The position numbers and the translations under genes were made by a program. From Bedellia somnulentella (lineage: Eukaryota > Arthropoda > Insecta > Lepidoptera > Bedelliidae): DNA of 64,000 bases. The stretch spans positions 15,686,001 to 15,750,000 of the forward strand of contig OY755171.1 of the NCBI GenBank assembly GCA_963576735.1, in the 5' to 3' direction. The notes beneath the pieces are model-generated. The model made no database searches. It saw only the letters and a program-made list of their open reading frames with translations, and was not told the origin of the DNA. This document shows, piece after piece, positions 1 to 8,816 of this stretch (the stretch's first letter is position 1; each line of letters opens with the position of its first letter).

Positions 1-73
1 TAGTACCTCTGCCAACCCCTTCGGGGATATTCGGCGTGAACGTTTATGTTATTATGTTTATGTTATGAATAGT
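1..73 (+). mobile_element. SINE family B, 3' end only
   Basis: This is the right end of the tRNA-derived SINE called family B: the block TACCTCTGCCAACCCCTTCG, then GTGAACGTTTATG and a TTATG-rich tail. The tRNA-like head lies outside the window or is absent. It abuts a family A copy directly. Confidence 0.75.
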
Positions 74-279
74 ATGCTGTGTAGTGTCCGCTTAAAGTAG
101 CACTACCCCCTTTCTTCCCGAGTACTATTCTGGGCTTTTTAAGTGATTTTTGCGCGATGCGGTTGGAGACCCATCACCAAAAACCTTTGTTTCACAATCT
201 TTTCCCCACACCACTTCCAAAAGTGGCTGAGGAATATTTTTTGGGATTTGTAGTCATGAGTATATGTATGTATGTGTAG
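74..279 (+). mobile_element. Retroposon family A copy
   Basis: It begins TGCTGTGTAGTGTC, contains the internal block GCGATGCGGTTGGAGACCC and ends with the ATGTATGT tail. The third quarter is diverged. Family A has no ORF. It is defined by comparison of about 36 copies in this window on both strands. Confidence 0.85.
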
Positions 280-699
280 TTATTAAAAAATTAATAATGT
301 TTTTCTATACGCTAAACCCCACAACGCAAAAGTAAAGTACTGTCTCATACACTTCCATAAAGTAGTTTACAAACATGCCACTTTCCCTATTAATTACGGC
401 ACATGTGTCCCGTTTAATTAATTAAAATTATTGAGTTTGCCGATTTCAGAATCGAGCATCATTATAAAGCACTCGCGCACGTTAATTTGCGAGCTTCCTA
501 TTTATACTATTTAAAGGTTTACTTATTGTAATATGTATACAGTTAATTAAAGCTGGGATTTGCTAGCATTACAACGTTAACACATTTTGTTCGATCGATA
601 GAAATTTCTCGAACATTGTCGAAATCAGTTGTTAATACATAATATAGCCTTTTTTCTTTTTACTTCGGATTTCTGAATTTTCAGAATGATTTCAGTATA
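280..699. other. No gene recognised
   Basis: AT-rich sequence with no supportable coding region or repeat structure. Confidence 0.5.
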
Positions 700-890
700 T
701 TTAAACACATACATATTCATACATACATATTCTCACGCCGTTAGTTCCCATTGGGGCAGGCAAAGACTATCGATCGCCACTTTGTACGATCCTGGCAAAC
801 CTCTCTAGCTTCATTCACATCCACCAATCTTTTCATACATGCTCTTTTATTCTTCGTACTTCGGACACCTGCCTTGTATTTAAACACCGT
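700..890 (-). mobile_element. Non-LTR retrotransposon family C, 3' fragment
   Basis: Read on the minus strand this encodes the end of a retrotransposon ORF (motif around RLVDVNEAREVCQDRTKWR), then the CCCCAATGGGAACTAACGGC block and the tail. Only the 3' 190 bp is present, as expected for 5'-truncated LINE copies. Confidence 0.8.
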
Positions 891-1350
891 TCACAGTAAG
901 TGTCTGACCTTACCGTAAATTTGGGTGCACTTGCAACATTAGCAGTTATAATTCCAAAAGGTATATCTAAGGCTTTAGAATGAATTATTAAAATTACTGA
1001 AAAAACCCCGATAACCTAAGCTCCATTACTCTTCGAATAATAAATAACATTAATTAAATTAAAATTACTTGCGGCCACTTTTGCCTGGCTGCGTGTTGTC
1101 AGTGTATTCTCCTATTCACAAACTTATGTTAAAATGTGTGTTTGACTCAATACGTAATGAACGTAGAGATTTAGCAGCGGGATCTTATGCTATTATCAAT
1201 ACAGATAGGGCAAACTATTAGAATGCAACCGTGATGATGTTGATGATACATGTAATACCACCCTGGTACATAGATTTCCAATTTGTCTGAGCTGTAACAG
1301 ATAGTCCAACAAGCGTTCCTATCTTACTGTTTACCTTTCCATATTTTACT
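891..1350. other. No gene recognised; left flank of the provirus
   Basis: Low-complexity AT-rich DNA. The last four bases (CACA, 1351-1354) are the left target-site duplication of the errantivirus. Confidence 0.5.
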
Positions 1351-1354
1351 CACA

Positions 1355-1654
1355 TGTAATGTCGCAACCAAACCCGGGATATGCTGACTAGCGAGCCGAC
1401 CTCAATTCATAGTTACACGCAACTTCCATTTGTTCGATGCAGCGTCAGCGCAACGTCAGGCAACGTGACCGCTGCATAGCGACAGCGTCGAGCGTCGGCG
1501 CCGCGATCCCAGGAAAATCATATTTCACTTTTGTCATAACCATCGGGCATTAGACATTAACTTTAGTTATAATTAATTTGTAATCTTTATTAATTAAATT
1601 AGTTTTAAATAAATTTGGTTTTTTTTGTATCTTGGGCTGCAGCCGTACGTAATT
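1355..1654 (+). repeat. 5' LTR
   Basis: It begins TGTAATGTCGCAACC and ends CCGTACGTAATT. A candidate polyadenylation signal AATAAA lies at 1608-1613. The GC-rich centre (about 1437-1510) contains several AGCGTC / GCGTCGGCG motifs. It matches the 3' LTR base for base on reading. Confidence 0.95.
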
Positions 1655-1671
1655 GGCGCAGTCGGTAGGAT
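1654..1671 (+). promoter_or_regulatory. Primer binding site, tRNA-Ser type
   Basis: The site begins TGGCGCAGTCGG, complementary to the 3' end of insect tRNA-Ser including its CCA. Its first T is also the last base of the LTR, an overlap usual in errantiviruses. Confidence 0.85.
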
Positions 1672-1810
1672 ACTCGCGGGTCGCGTATTCAGAAGATTTC
1701 CGTATACAGCCGCCCGAGTGGCTTTTTAGTCGCATCCAGAGTATCCGAACCCACGTCGTGCTGCACCAGGAGTATCCAGACATTGATACTACAAAAGAAG
1801 CCAATATATT

Positions 1811-1820
1811 ATGTGAGTAC
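1811..1820 (+). promoter_or_regulatory. Leader start-stop AUG and env splice donor
   Basis: ATG at 1811-1813 is followed at once by TGA in the unspliced RNA, and GTGAGT beginning at the G of that ATG is a strong splice donor. No other ATG occurs between the LTR end and this point, nor between it and the gag ATG at 2011. Splicing to the acceptor ending at 6791 would rebuild an AUG in frame with env. The donor is seen in the sequence; its use is inferred. Confidence 0.7.
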
Positions 1821-2010
1821 ACTTGAACCTTTTTAGTGATTGCTCATCCTTACTTTATTTTTCCCGTGTTATTTTATATCCTTCAAGATTTTCCATCCGC
1901 GACAATCTGGGTCTTCTAGTATAGGTAGTAGTAGTAGTAGAAGTATAGTTTTAGATAGCTATAGGGATATATCATTAGATAGTAGTGGTTCTGACGATTC
2001 TTTTAGAGAA

Positions 2011-3249
2011 ATGGAGGATTTAGACCACGTGTTTAAGGCACTTCGCTTAGTACCGGAATTTGATGGAAACCCGAATATACTTATTAGGTTTATTCAACTT
2101 TGCGACCAATTAGTTGTTAATATTCTTAAACCGGGCGCTGACTTAACAAATAGTGCATTATTAAATGGCATATTAAATAAAATTTCTGGCCCTGCCGCGC
2201 GTTTAATTAACTCCAATGGTATACCGTCTGATTGGCAAGGAATACGGAAGGCTTTAATAAATAACTTTGCAGATCAACGCGATGAGACGGCTCTTTACAA
2301 TGATTTGGCTTTATTAACACAAGGACAACGCAGTCCACAAGAATTTTATGAAGCTTGTCTTAACTTATTTAGTACTATTATGACATATGTTTCGTTACAT
2401 GAAACTATAGGTACAACTATTGAGGCAAAAAGAGACCTGTATAAGAAGTTAACTCTCCAAGCCTATTTACGAGGCCTTAAAGAGCCACTGGGTTCTCGTA
2501 TTCGATGCATGCGCCCTGAGACTATCGAAAAGGCTCTCGAATTTGTTCAGGAAGAATTAAATACACTTTACCTACAACAAAGAAACGATAATGTAGATAA
2601 AAGGAGTTCCATTTTTAATCAACCACCAAAACCCCAATATTTCATTCCGCAAAAGCCCTTCTCATTTGATATAGCTGGGCCTTCGCGTCCATTCCCAACA
2701 CAACAATTTTCTAGACCACCTCAGATGGTTTCTCATCAATTTAAAACCCCATATAACCCCGGCATGACCCGAACACAACAAATGTTTCGGGCACCTCCAC
2801 CTAATTACAATCCCCAAAGTAATGTATTTAGAATGAAGCCTCAATTCCAAATGAATAATCAAAGACCTTATGTGTCTAACCAATCTCAACCAATGAGTGG
2901 TGTAAGCCACTACGTTACCAAACCAGCACCTATTAGAGGACATGATTGGAACAAGCAGGGAAACCCTCCGCCATCCAATTATTTTAAAACAAGAGAAATG
3001 CATTTTAATTATTGTTACGAGCCTAATTATTCCGACGATAACTATTCAGATCAATATGACTATGGTACTCCTTACTATAACAATCCATATGAAAACTTAG
3101 ATTATAGTCACGAGTATCCAGTAGCCTACCCTGACTCTCCTTCTAGCAATATGCCACCTGACAACTCGCATGATGAATATTATAGCCACGATAAAGAAGC
3201 CCAACCCCAGGATTTTCCAGTGACCCAACCATTAGACAAGCCAAAATAG
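2011..3249 (+). CDS. gag: Errantivirus Gag
   Basis: Structural capsid polyprotein of the provirus, 412 residues from the first in-frame ATG, which has a good context (A at -3, G at +4). The same frame is open upstream from 1840, but no ATG is present there. The N-terminal two thirds is mixed alpha-helical sequence, beginning MEDLDHVFKALRLVPEFDG, like Gag of other errantiviruses. Residues from about 200 on are rich in Pro, Gln, Phe, Asn and Arg. The last 70 residues are acidic and Tyr-rich. There is no CCHC zinc knuckle, which is normal for this genus. Translation must bypass the start-stop AUG at 1811. It overlaps the pol frame at 3195-3249. Confidence 0.85.
   Translation: MEDLDHVFKALRLVPEFDGNPNILIRFIQLCDQLVVNILKPGADLTNSALLNGILNKISGPAARLINSNGIPSDWQGIRKALINNFADQRDETALYNDLALLTQGQRSPQEFYEACLNLFSTIMTYVSLHETIGTTIEAKRDLYKKLTLQAYLRGLKEPLGSRIRCMRPETIEKALEFVQEELNTLYLQQRNDNVDKRSSIFNQPPKPQYFIPQKPFSFDIAGPSRPFPTQQFSRPPQMVSHQFKTPYNPGMTRTQQMFRAPPPNYNPQSNVFRMKPQFQMNNQRPYVSNQSQPMSGVSHYVTKPAPIRGHDWNKQGNPPPSNYFKTREMHFNYCYEPNYSDDNYSDQYDYGTPYYNNPYENLDYSHEYPVAYPDSPSSNMPPDNSHDEYYSHDKEAQPQDFPVTQPLDKPK
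3195..3249 (+). promoter_or_regulatory. gag-pol overlap, probable -1 frameshift region
   Basis: The pol frame is open from 3195 and lies in the -1 frame relative to gag, which stops at 3247-3249. A run of four A just before the gag TAG (CCAAAATAG) allows a one-base slip of the peptidyl tRNA. No canonical double-slip heptamer was found, so the exact site is uncertain. Confidence 0.5.
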
Positions 3250-3764
3250 AAATTAACCTTCAATCTCAGAGGCAGTTGCCTTATATTCAAATTCATTCCC
3301 CACCATTAAAGCTGCTTATTGATACCGGTGCAAACCAATCATTTCTCAGTCCTAACTCAGTTGAGCAATATTTTTCAAATATTCCATTAAATTATCAACC
3401 CTTTGAAGTCAGTAATGTGCATGCTGTAAGTCGTAGTGACTATTCCATTACTTTGCCAAATTTTCCTGAATTTCAGTTCCCAGGTGATTCGACCTTCTTT
3501 ATATATAAATTTCATGACTATTTTGATGGACTTATTGGCTCCGATTTATTGGAAAAATTCGAAGCAACTATAGATTTTAAAGATAAATTACTTAAGACTA
3601 AAAATAACACTACACCAATTAATTTTTATGAATCACGCAACTCTAATCTTTATGAGGAAATAATACCAGCCAACTCTTCAAAATTAGTGCGAATACCAGT
3701 ATATCTTCAGGATTGTGATGTTTTCATAGAGGAACAACTCATTTCAAATTGCAACATCAGATAA
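3195..3764 (+). CDS. pol: Errantivirus Pol, protease part, ended by an in-frame stop
   Basis: Aspartic protease of the provirus, which processes Gag-Pol. The active-site DTGA motif (LLIDTGANQSF) is encoded at 3321-3332, with the hydrophobic DGLIGSDLL flap-side motif downstream. There is no ATG at the start; expression requires -1 frameshifting from gag. The frame ends at TAA 3762-3764. The sequence continues in the same frame without another stop into the reverse transcriptase, so this is a single nonsense break in what was one pol frame, or a base-call error. Confidence 0.8.
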   Translation, partial: RSPTPGFSSDPTIRQAKIEINLQSQRQLPYIQIHSPPLKLLIDTGANQSFLSPNSVEQYFSNIPLNYQPFEVSNVHAVSRSDYSITLPNFPEFQFPGDSTFFIYKFHDYFDGLIGSDLLEKFEATIDFKDKLLKTKNNTTPINFYESRNSNLYEEIIPANSSKLVRIPVYLQDCDVFIEEQLISNCNIR

Positions 3765-6700
3765 TGTTTTACCAAAGTCCGTAATAATAGAGCCATAGTA
3801 GAGGTATTTAATCCTAGTCATAACGATGTCATATTTTCATTAAATTGTTCATTAAACGCCGAGACATATAATTTAGAATGTTTTTCAAATAATCGCGATA
3901 CATCTCGAGCTAAAGAAGTTTTATCCCGTTTGCGCACTGATCATCTTAACGCCGAAGAAAAAATTAATTTAGAGTCACTATGCACCCGCTACGCCGATGT
4001 GTTTTATATTGAAGGCGAATCTCTTAGTTTTACTAACAAGATTAAACATAGAATTAAAACCACTGATGAATTACCCGTATATACTAGGAGTTATAGATAT
4101 CCATTTATTCTTAGACAAGAAGTCCAGGATCAGATCTCTAAAATGTTGCAACAAGGTATTATCCGACCTTCGGACTCAGCTTGGAGTTCACCCATATGGG
4201 TAGTCCCAAAGAAAGCCGATGCATCCGGCAAGAAAAAGTGGCGACTTGTAGTCGATTTCCGTAAATTAAATGAAAAAACGATAGATGATAAGTACCCAAT
4301 CCCTAATATCTCAGACGTGCTGGATAAATTGGGTAACTGTCAGTATTTCTCTACTCTCGACCTGGCGTCCGGATTTTACCAGGTAGAAATGGACCCCGCA
4401 GATATCCCGAAAACTGCTTTCAATGTAGAACATGGTCATTTTGAATTTTTGAGAATGCCTATGGGTCTTAAAAATAGTCCTTCTACTTTTCAACGTGTGA
4501 TGGACAATGTTCTCCGCGATCTTCAAAATACTATATGCCTAGTTTATCTCGATGATATAATAGTGTTTAGCACGTCCCTACAGGAACATATGGTTAACCT
4601 CGAAAAGGTATTTCAAAAACTACGAGAATCTAACTTCAAAATCCAGATGGACAAGTCTGAATTTCTTAAATTGGAAACGTCGTATCTTGGACATGTTATT
4701 AGTACAGACGGAATAAAACCTAACCCAGATAAAATTATAGCTATTAAAAATTACCTCTTACCCAAAACCCCTACCGAAATAAAACGTTTTTTAGGTCTAC
4801 TTGGATACTATCGTAAATTTATACCCAATTTCGCCCGCATAACAAAGCCCATGACTCAATGCTTAAAGAAAGGCTCTAAAATTAACTTAAATACTGAATA
4901 TACCGATTGTTTTGAAAAGTGTAAAACACTTCTTACCAATGACCCCATACTCCAGTACCCAGACTTTTCAAAGGATTTTATCCTCACGACTGATGCATCT
5001 AATTTAGCCATAGGAGCTGTCCTCTCCCAGGGTACTATAGGTTCCGATAGACCCATAGCATATGCCTCCCGAACGTTAAACAGTAGTGAAATTAATTATA
5101 GCACTATAGAAAAAGAGCTGTTGGCCATTGTCTGGGCAACAAAATATTTTAGGCCCTATCTTTTTGGTAGAAAATTTAAAATCATAACAGATCATAGACC
5201 TTTACAATGGGTGATGAACCTTAAAGAGCCCAATTCCCGACTGACAAGGTGGCGCCTCAAGTTAAGTGAATATGACTTTACAGTGTGTTATAAGCAAGGC
5301 AAAGCAAACACAAACGCAGATGCATTATCACGTATTGAAATATACAATGAAGAAACCAGCTCCATTATAGCCAACCCATCAGAAAAACCACCTTCGATTG
5401 ATGGTTCAACTACTGCCACAGCTCACACCAGCAAGGAAAACCCCATTCTTGAAATACCAATAACTGATGATCCCCTTAATAAATTTTATAAGCAGATTCA
5501 CTTCATTATTGTAGGAGACATCAAAGGGAAAACTACTGTTTCTAAGCCGTTTGATACTCACACTAAAACTGTAATACAACTTCGTAAATCATTCTTAGAG
5601 GAAGACCTTGTAAATGCCGTTAAAGAATTTGTTAACCCTAAAGTAAAAACCGGAATTTTAATTGAACCTGCCTTAGAAATGTACTCAGTCATACCTTTAT
5701 TGCAGAATAATTTTAAAAACTCAGCTTTTAATCTTTTACTAACCAAAAAGGAAATAGAAAATGTAAAAGATTACTTGAAACAGCAGGAAATAATTAAATT
5801 ATATCACGAAGGTAAAACCAACCATCGCGGTATAAACGAATGTTTTCTTGCCCTATCACACAAATTTTATTGGCCTAAGATGAAAGATTCTATTACTAAA
5901 TATATCAATGAATGTATTATTTGTGGACAAAGTAAATACGACCGTAATCCCATTAAGCAAAAATTCAATATAGTGCCTCCTCCTTCAAAACCGTTTCAGA
6001 CTGTTCACCTTGACCTTTTAAGCATAGAAACGCAAAAGTATCTCACTATCGTTGATGCCTTCTCCAAATACGCTCAAGCTTATTATTTGAAAGATGCGAC
6101 AGCTGTGAGTGTGATTCAAGCATTGTTACAATTTTCAACTCATCATGGTTTACCGCTTACTGTAGTCACTGATAGAGGTCCCGAATTTACAAATCAGTTA
6201 TTTTTAGAATTTGTCAGATTACACAATATAAATCACCATAAAATATTAGCTTATGCTCCTAACGAAAACGGAATAGTCGAAAGATTTCATTCTACCATAT
6301 TGGAACACTTAAGAGTTCTAAAACTAAAGCATAAAGGGGAAGCTGTAACAAATCTTATGGCATATGCGTTATTAGGCTATAATAGTTCTATTCACAGTTT
6401 TACCAAATGTAGACCACTTGATATTATTACAGGCCACTTCGATCCCAGAGATCCCTTCGATATTAACCTTTCAGAACATTTAATGCAGCAATATATACAG
6501 GAACATAGGGAGAAAATGATAAAAGTATACGACATTCTCAATGAAACTTCTCTTCATCGCCGTACTGAAATTACCGAAAATATTAATAAAGATCGCGAAC
6601 CGGAAACAAGCTATAATCCTGATCAACAAATATTCATTAAAAACCCCGTCGCTATTCGCCAAAAAGTTGCTCCCCGTTATATACACGATACAATATTAGC

Positions 6701-6848
6701 CGATTTACCCATACATGTTTATACAAAGAGAAAGAGGGGCCCAGTCGCGAAATCTCGATTAAAAAGAGCTCCCAAAAATGTTTTGTTGCAGGGCACTGAT
6801 ACTGATTCTGTTACTGAACCTGGTACAAGCAGAGGAGATAACATTTGA
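3765..6848 (+). CDS. pol: Errantivirus Pol, reverse transcriptase-RNase H-integrase part
   Basis: The same frame as the protease, open after the stop at 3762. Reverse transcriptase: STLDLASGFYQ and the catalytic YLDD box at 4545-4556. RNase H: TDASNLAIGAVLSQ, IEKELLAIVWA, TDHRPLQW and NADALSRI supply the acidic residues. Integrase zinc domain: His codons at 5805 and 5823 and Cys codons at 5913 and 5922 (H-x5-H-x29-C-x2-C). Catalytic core: Asp at 6012 and 6171 and Glu at 6279, the last two 35 residues apart. The C-terminal tail is basic. All catalytic motifs look intact. The 3' end overlaps env by 71 bases in another frame. Confidence 0.93.
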   Translation, partial: CFTKVRNNRAIVEVFNPSHNDVIFSLNCSLNAETYNLECFSNNRDTSRAKEVLSRLRTDHLNAEEKINLESLCTRYADVFYIEGESLSFTNKIKHRIKTTDELPVYTRSYRYPFILRQEVQDQISKMLQQGIIRPSDSAWSSPIWVVPKKADASGKKKWRLVVDFRKLNEKTIDDKYPIPNISDVLDKLGNCQYFSTLDLASGFYQVEMDPADIPKTAFNVEHGHFEFLRMPMGLKNSPSTFQRVMDNVLRDLQNTICLVYLDDIIVFSTSLQEHMVNLEKVFQKLRESNFKIQMDKSEFLKLETSYLGHVISTDGIKPNPDKIIAIKNYLLPKTPTEIKRFLGLLGYYRKFIPNFARITKPMTQCLKKGSKINLNTEYTDCFEKCKTLLTNDPILQYPDFSKDFILTTDASNLAIGAVLSQGTIGSDRPIAYASRTLNSSEINYSTIEKELLAIVWATKYFRPYLFGRKFKIITDHRPLQWVMNLKEPNSRLTRWRLKLSEYDFTVCYKQGKANTNADALSRIEIYNEETSSIIANPSEKPPSIDGSTTATAHTSKENPILEIPITDDPLNKFYKQIHFIIVGDIKGKTTVSKPFDTHTKTVIQLRKSFLEEDLVNAVKEFVNPKVKTGILIEPALEMYSVIPLLQNNFKNSAFNLLLTKKEIENVKDYLKQQEIIKLYHEGKTNHRGINECFLALSHKFYWPKMKDSITKYINECIICGQSKYDRNPIKQKFNIVPPPSKPFQTVHLDLLSIETQKYLTIVDAFSKYAQAYYLKDATAVSVIQALLQFSTHHGLPLTVVTDRGPEFTNQLFLEFVRLHNINHHKILAYAPNENGIVERFHSTILEHLRVLKLKHKGEAVTNLMAYALLGYNSSIHSFTKCRPLDIITGHFDPRDPFDINLSEHLMQQYIQEHREKMIKVYDILNETSLHRRTEITENINKDREPETSYNPDQQIFIKNPVAIRQKVAPRYIHDTILADLPIHVYTKRKRGPVAKSRLKRAPKNVLLQGTDTDSVTEPGTSRGDNI

Positions 6849-8490
6849 AAGCCTGCAAAATGGACCTGGCATTTTACCATTCAGCTTGGGTCCTACCAAG
6901 CTAGTGTCCCATTATCATTCCTTTTTACAGGAAGTAGATTTAGATTCTATTAGGTTAAGTATTAGTTTAGTTAATGAACAGTTAGACAACTTTTTACCCC
7001 AATTAGATAATAAAGTAGTATCTCTGTATGAACCCCACATCCATTACTTAAGATTGAAATTAAATTACTTATCAAGCCAATTGGAAACTTTTGAGCGTAA
7101 ACGCTCTAAGAGAGGTCTCATCAACGGTTTGGGCACAGTTATAAAAAGTATATCTGGTAATTTGGACTTTAATGATGCACTTCGTTATGATAACGCTTTT
7201 AAAACAATACAATTAAATGAGAATAAAATTATTTCTGAGATTAATCACCAAATAAGCATAAATAAAAAATGGACCTCAGAAAACACCAAAGTTCTAACTA
7301 GTTTAGTATCTAATCAGGGTTCAATCGAGAAAGCAATAAATTTAATTAATAATTCGACAGTCCAGCAGCAGTCAAACAGTTTATTATATGCTCATTTATA
7401 TCAACTTCTTTTAATTTTAGGCGATAATATAGATAGTGTCTCAAACGAGTTAGTTAACTTAGAAAACGTTTTAGCTTTTATTAGAACTAATAGTATGCAC
7501 CATTCTATGTTTAATTCAAGCACCTTTAGCTCTATGATAAATAGGTTAACCTTACTATATGGGAAAGATAGGATAGTTAATATAGATTTAAGAGAATATT
7601 TCGAGATAGTAAAGACAGGATACTATTTTAATTTACAGTCTTTAGTAATAGTACTAAAATTCCCGATTGTTTTCCCTTTAATCTTCGACCTCTTTAAACT
7701 TTCCCTCACTCCGAATTACCTTGGAAATATCCTAATTCCTCCATATCCTTATATAGCAATTCACGACAAAGAGTTCATGTACATTGAGGCAGAATGCCCG
7801 AAGACCAGTTCTGGATTCCTTTGCGAAAAACCACTGAATCAACATCAGGAGCACCAAGACTGTATTCATAGTTACATAACAACGCAACATATTACCGATT
7901 CATGTATCTTCACATCTGTAATTCTAACGACAGAAGCCATGGAGCAATTAGATGAAAAACACTATATCTTCAGCTTCCCGCAGCCAACCAAAGTTCACTC
8001 ATACTGTTCACAAAACCAATATGTATCTTTAGAAGGCAGCTACTTGATAACCGTACCGAAGGGATGTCATATTCAAACTCCAGTTTTCAATATAACCAAC
8101 AGTCAAGATAAAATAAAGGGCATGCCGTTGAAAATCATGAACTTACCAATTTTTAAACCTGAAAAATATAACCAGTCTAATTCCACATTTACACTCAAGA
8201 CGATCAGCTTAAAAAGTCTTCATTCAACCAACATGGAAGTTGCACTTCAACCAACATTTCCATCATGGCACGAGCAGACGAACAGTATCTACCATACCAC
8301 GATACCCATTTATTCAGCTATTGGAATAATATTAATTGCAAGTACGATATACGCCACTATGAAACGTATTAAGAAGAAACCCGTGAAGATATACCAACCA
8401 ACCATATACTCCGAGATAACTGAGAAGAAAAGCACCACCCCAAATCAACCACAACCCTCATCATTATTTTCAACCCAAGTCTTCAAATAA
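6778..8490 (+). CDS. env: Errantivirus envelope glycoprotein
   Basis: Membrane fusion glycoprotein of the provirus, 570 residues from the genomic ATG, related in plan to baculovirus F-type proteins. A signal peptide occupies about residues 1-18. A furin-type site RSKR lies at residues 109-112 (7102-7113), followed by a Gly-rich hydrophobic segment like a fusion peptide. There are several N-glycosylation sequons, Cys residues in the ectodomain, a transmembrane helix at about residues 510-530 and a short basic cytoplasmic tail. The frame is uninterrupted. A splice acceptor (TTTTGTTGCAG ending at 6791) lies just inside the genomic ORF. Use of it with the leader donor would replace the first five codons with a leader-derived start. 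Confidence 0.9.
   Translation: MFCCRALILILLLNLVQAEEITFESLQNGPGILPFSLGPTKLVSHYHSFLQEVDLDSIRLSISLVNEQLDNFLPQLDNKVVSLYEPHIHYLRLKLNYLSSQLETFERKRSKRGLINGLGTVIKSISGNLDFNDALRYDNAFKTIQLNENKIISEINHQISINKKWTSENTKVLTSLVSNQGSIEKAINLINNSTVQQQSNSLLYAHLYQLLLILGDNIDSVSNELVNLENVLAFIRTNSMHHSMFNSSTFSSMINRLTLLYGKDRIVNIDLREYFEIVKTGYYFNLQSLVIVLKFPIVFPLIFDLFKLSLTPNYLGNILIPPYPYIAIHDKEFMYIEAECPKTSSGFLCEKPLNQHQEHQDCIHSYITTQHITDSCIFTSVILTTEAMEQLDEKHYIFSFPQPTKVHSYCSQNQYVSLEGSYLITVPKGCHIQTPVFNITNSQDKIKGMPLKIMNLPIFKPEKYNQSNSTFTLKTISLKSLHSTNMEVALQPTFPSWHEQTNSIYHTTIPIYSAIGIILIASTIYATMKRIKKKPVKIYQPTIYSEITEKKSTTPNQPQPSSLFSTQVFK
6781..6791 (+). promoter_or_regulatory. Candidate env splice acceptor
   Basis: A short pyrimidine-rich run ending in CAG, 4.98 kb downstream of the leader donor. 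The exon would begin with G at 6792, in the phase that pairs with the AT left by the donor at 1811-1812. Confidence 0.6.
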
Positions 8491-8501
8491 ATGCTGATTT
8501 T

Positions 8502-8512
8502 AAGGAGGGAGG
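8502..8512 (+). promoter_or_regulatory. Polypurine tract
   Basis: AAGGAGGGAGG lies immediately before the 3' LTR and is the expected primer for plus-strand DNA synthesis. Confidence 0.9.
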
Positions 8513-8812
8513 TGTAATGTCGCAACCAAACCCGGGATATGCTGACTAGCGAGCCGACCTCAATTCATAGTTACACGCAACTTCCATTTGTTCGATGCAG
8601 CGTCAGCGCAACGTCAGGCAACGTGACCGCTGCATAGCGACAGCGTCGAGCGTCGGCGCCGCGATCCCAGGAAAATCATATTTCACTTTTGTCATAACCA
8701 TCGGGCATTAGACATTAACTTTAGTTATAATTAATTTGTAATCTTTATTAATTAAATTAGTTTTAAATAAATTTGGTTTTTTTTGTATCTTGGGCTGCAG
8801 CCGTACGTAATT
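8513..8812 (+). repeat. 3' LTR
   Basis: The same 300 bases as the 5' LTR, followed by the CACA target duplication at 8813-8816. Confidence 0.95.
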
Positions 8813-8816
8813 CACA

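Larger units (their letters stand above)
1355..8812 (+). mobile_element. Errantivirus (gypsy-type endogenous retrovirus) provirus
   Basis: This 7458 bp element has two 300 bp LTRs that read as identical. The host tetranucleotide CACA lies on both sides (1351-1354 and 8813-8816). A tRNA-Ser primer binding site abuts the 5' LTR and a polypurine tract abuts the 3' LTR. Between them lie gag, a pol with protease, reverse transcriptase, RNase H and integrase in that order, and a retrovirus-like env. This gene order with a third env ORF, and a primer site that overlaps the last LTR base, are typical of insect errantiviruses. Identical LTRs imply a very recent insertion. The only visible coding break is one in-frame stop in pol at 3762-3764, so this copy may not be autonomous. 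Confidence 0.95.

Noticed and set aside
74..279. Family A as a tRNA-derived SINE with box B GGTTGGAGACC
   Set aside because: Two mismatches to box B and no convincing box A; a LINE-derived origin fits the tail and head better.
1550..1822. Minus-strand open frame over the 5' LTR and leader
   Set aside because: Antisense of LTR, primer site and leader; it has no independent support.
1840..2010. In-frame extension upstream of gag
   Set aside because: Open but without an ATG; the first in-frame ATG is at 2011. A 75-base intron ending at 1887 was also considered, but no upstream ATG would be joined in frame.
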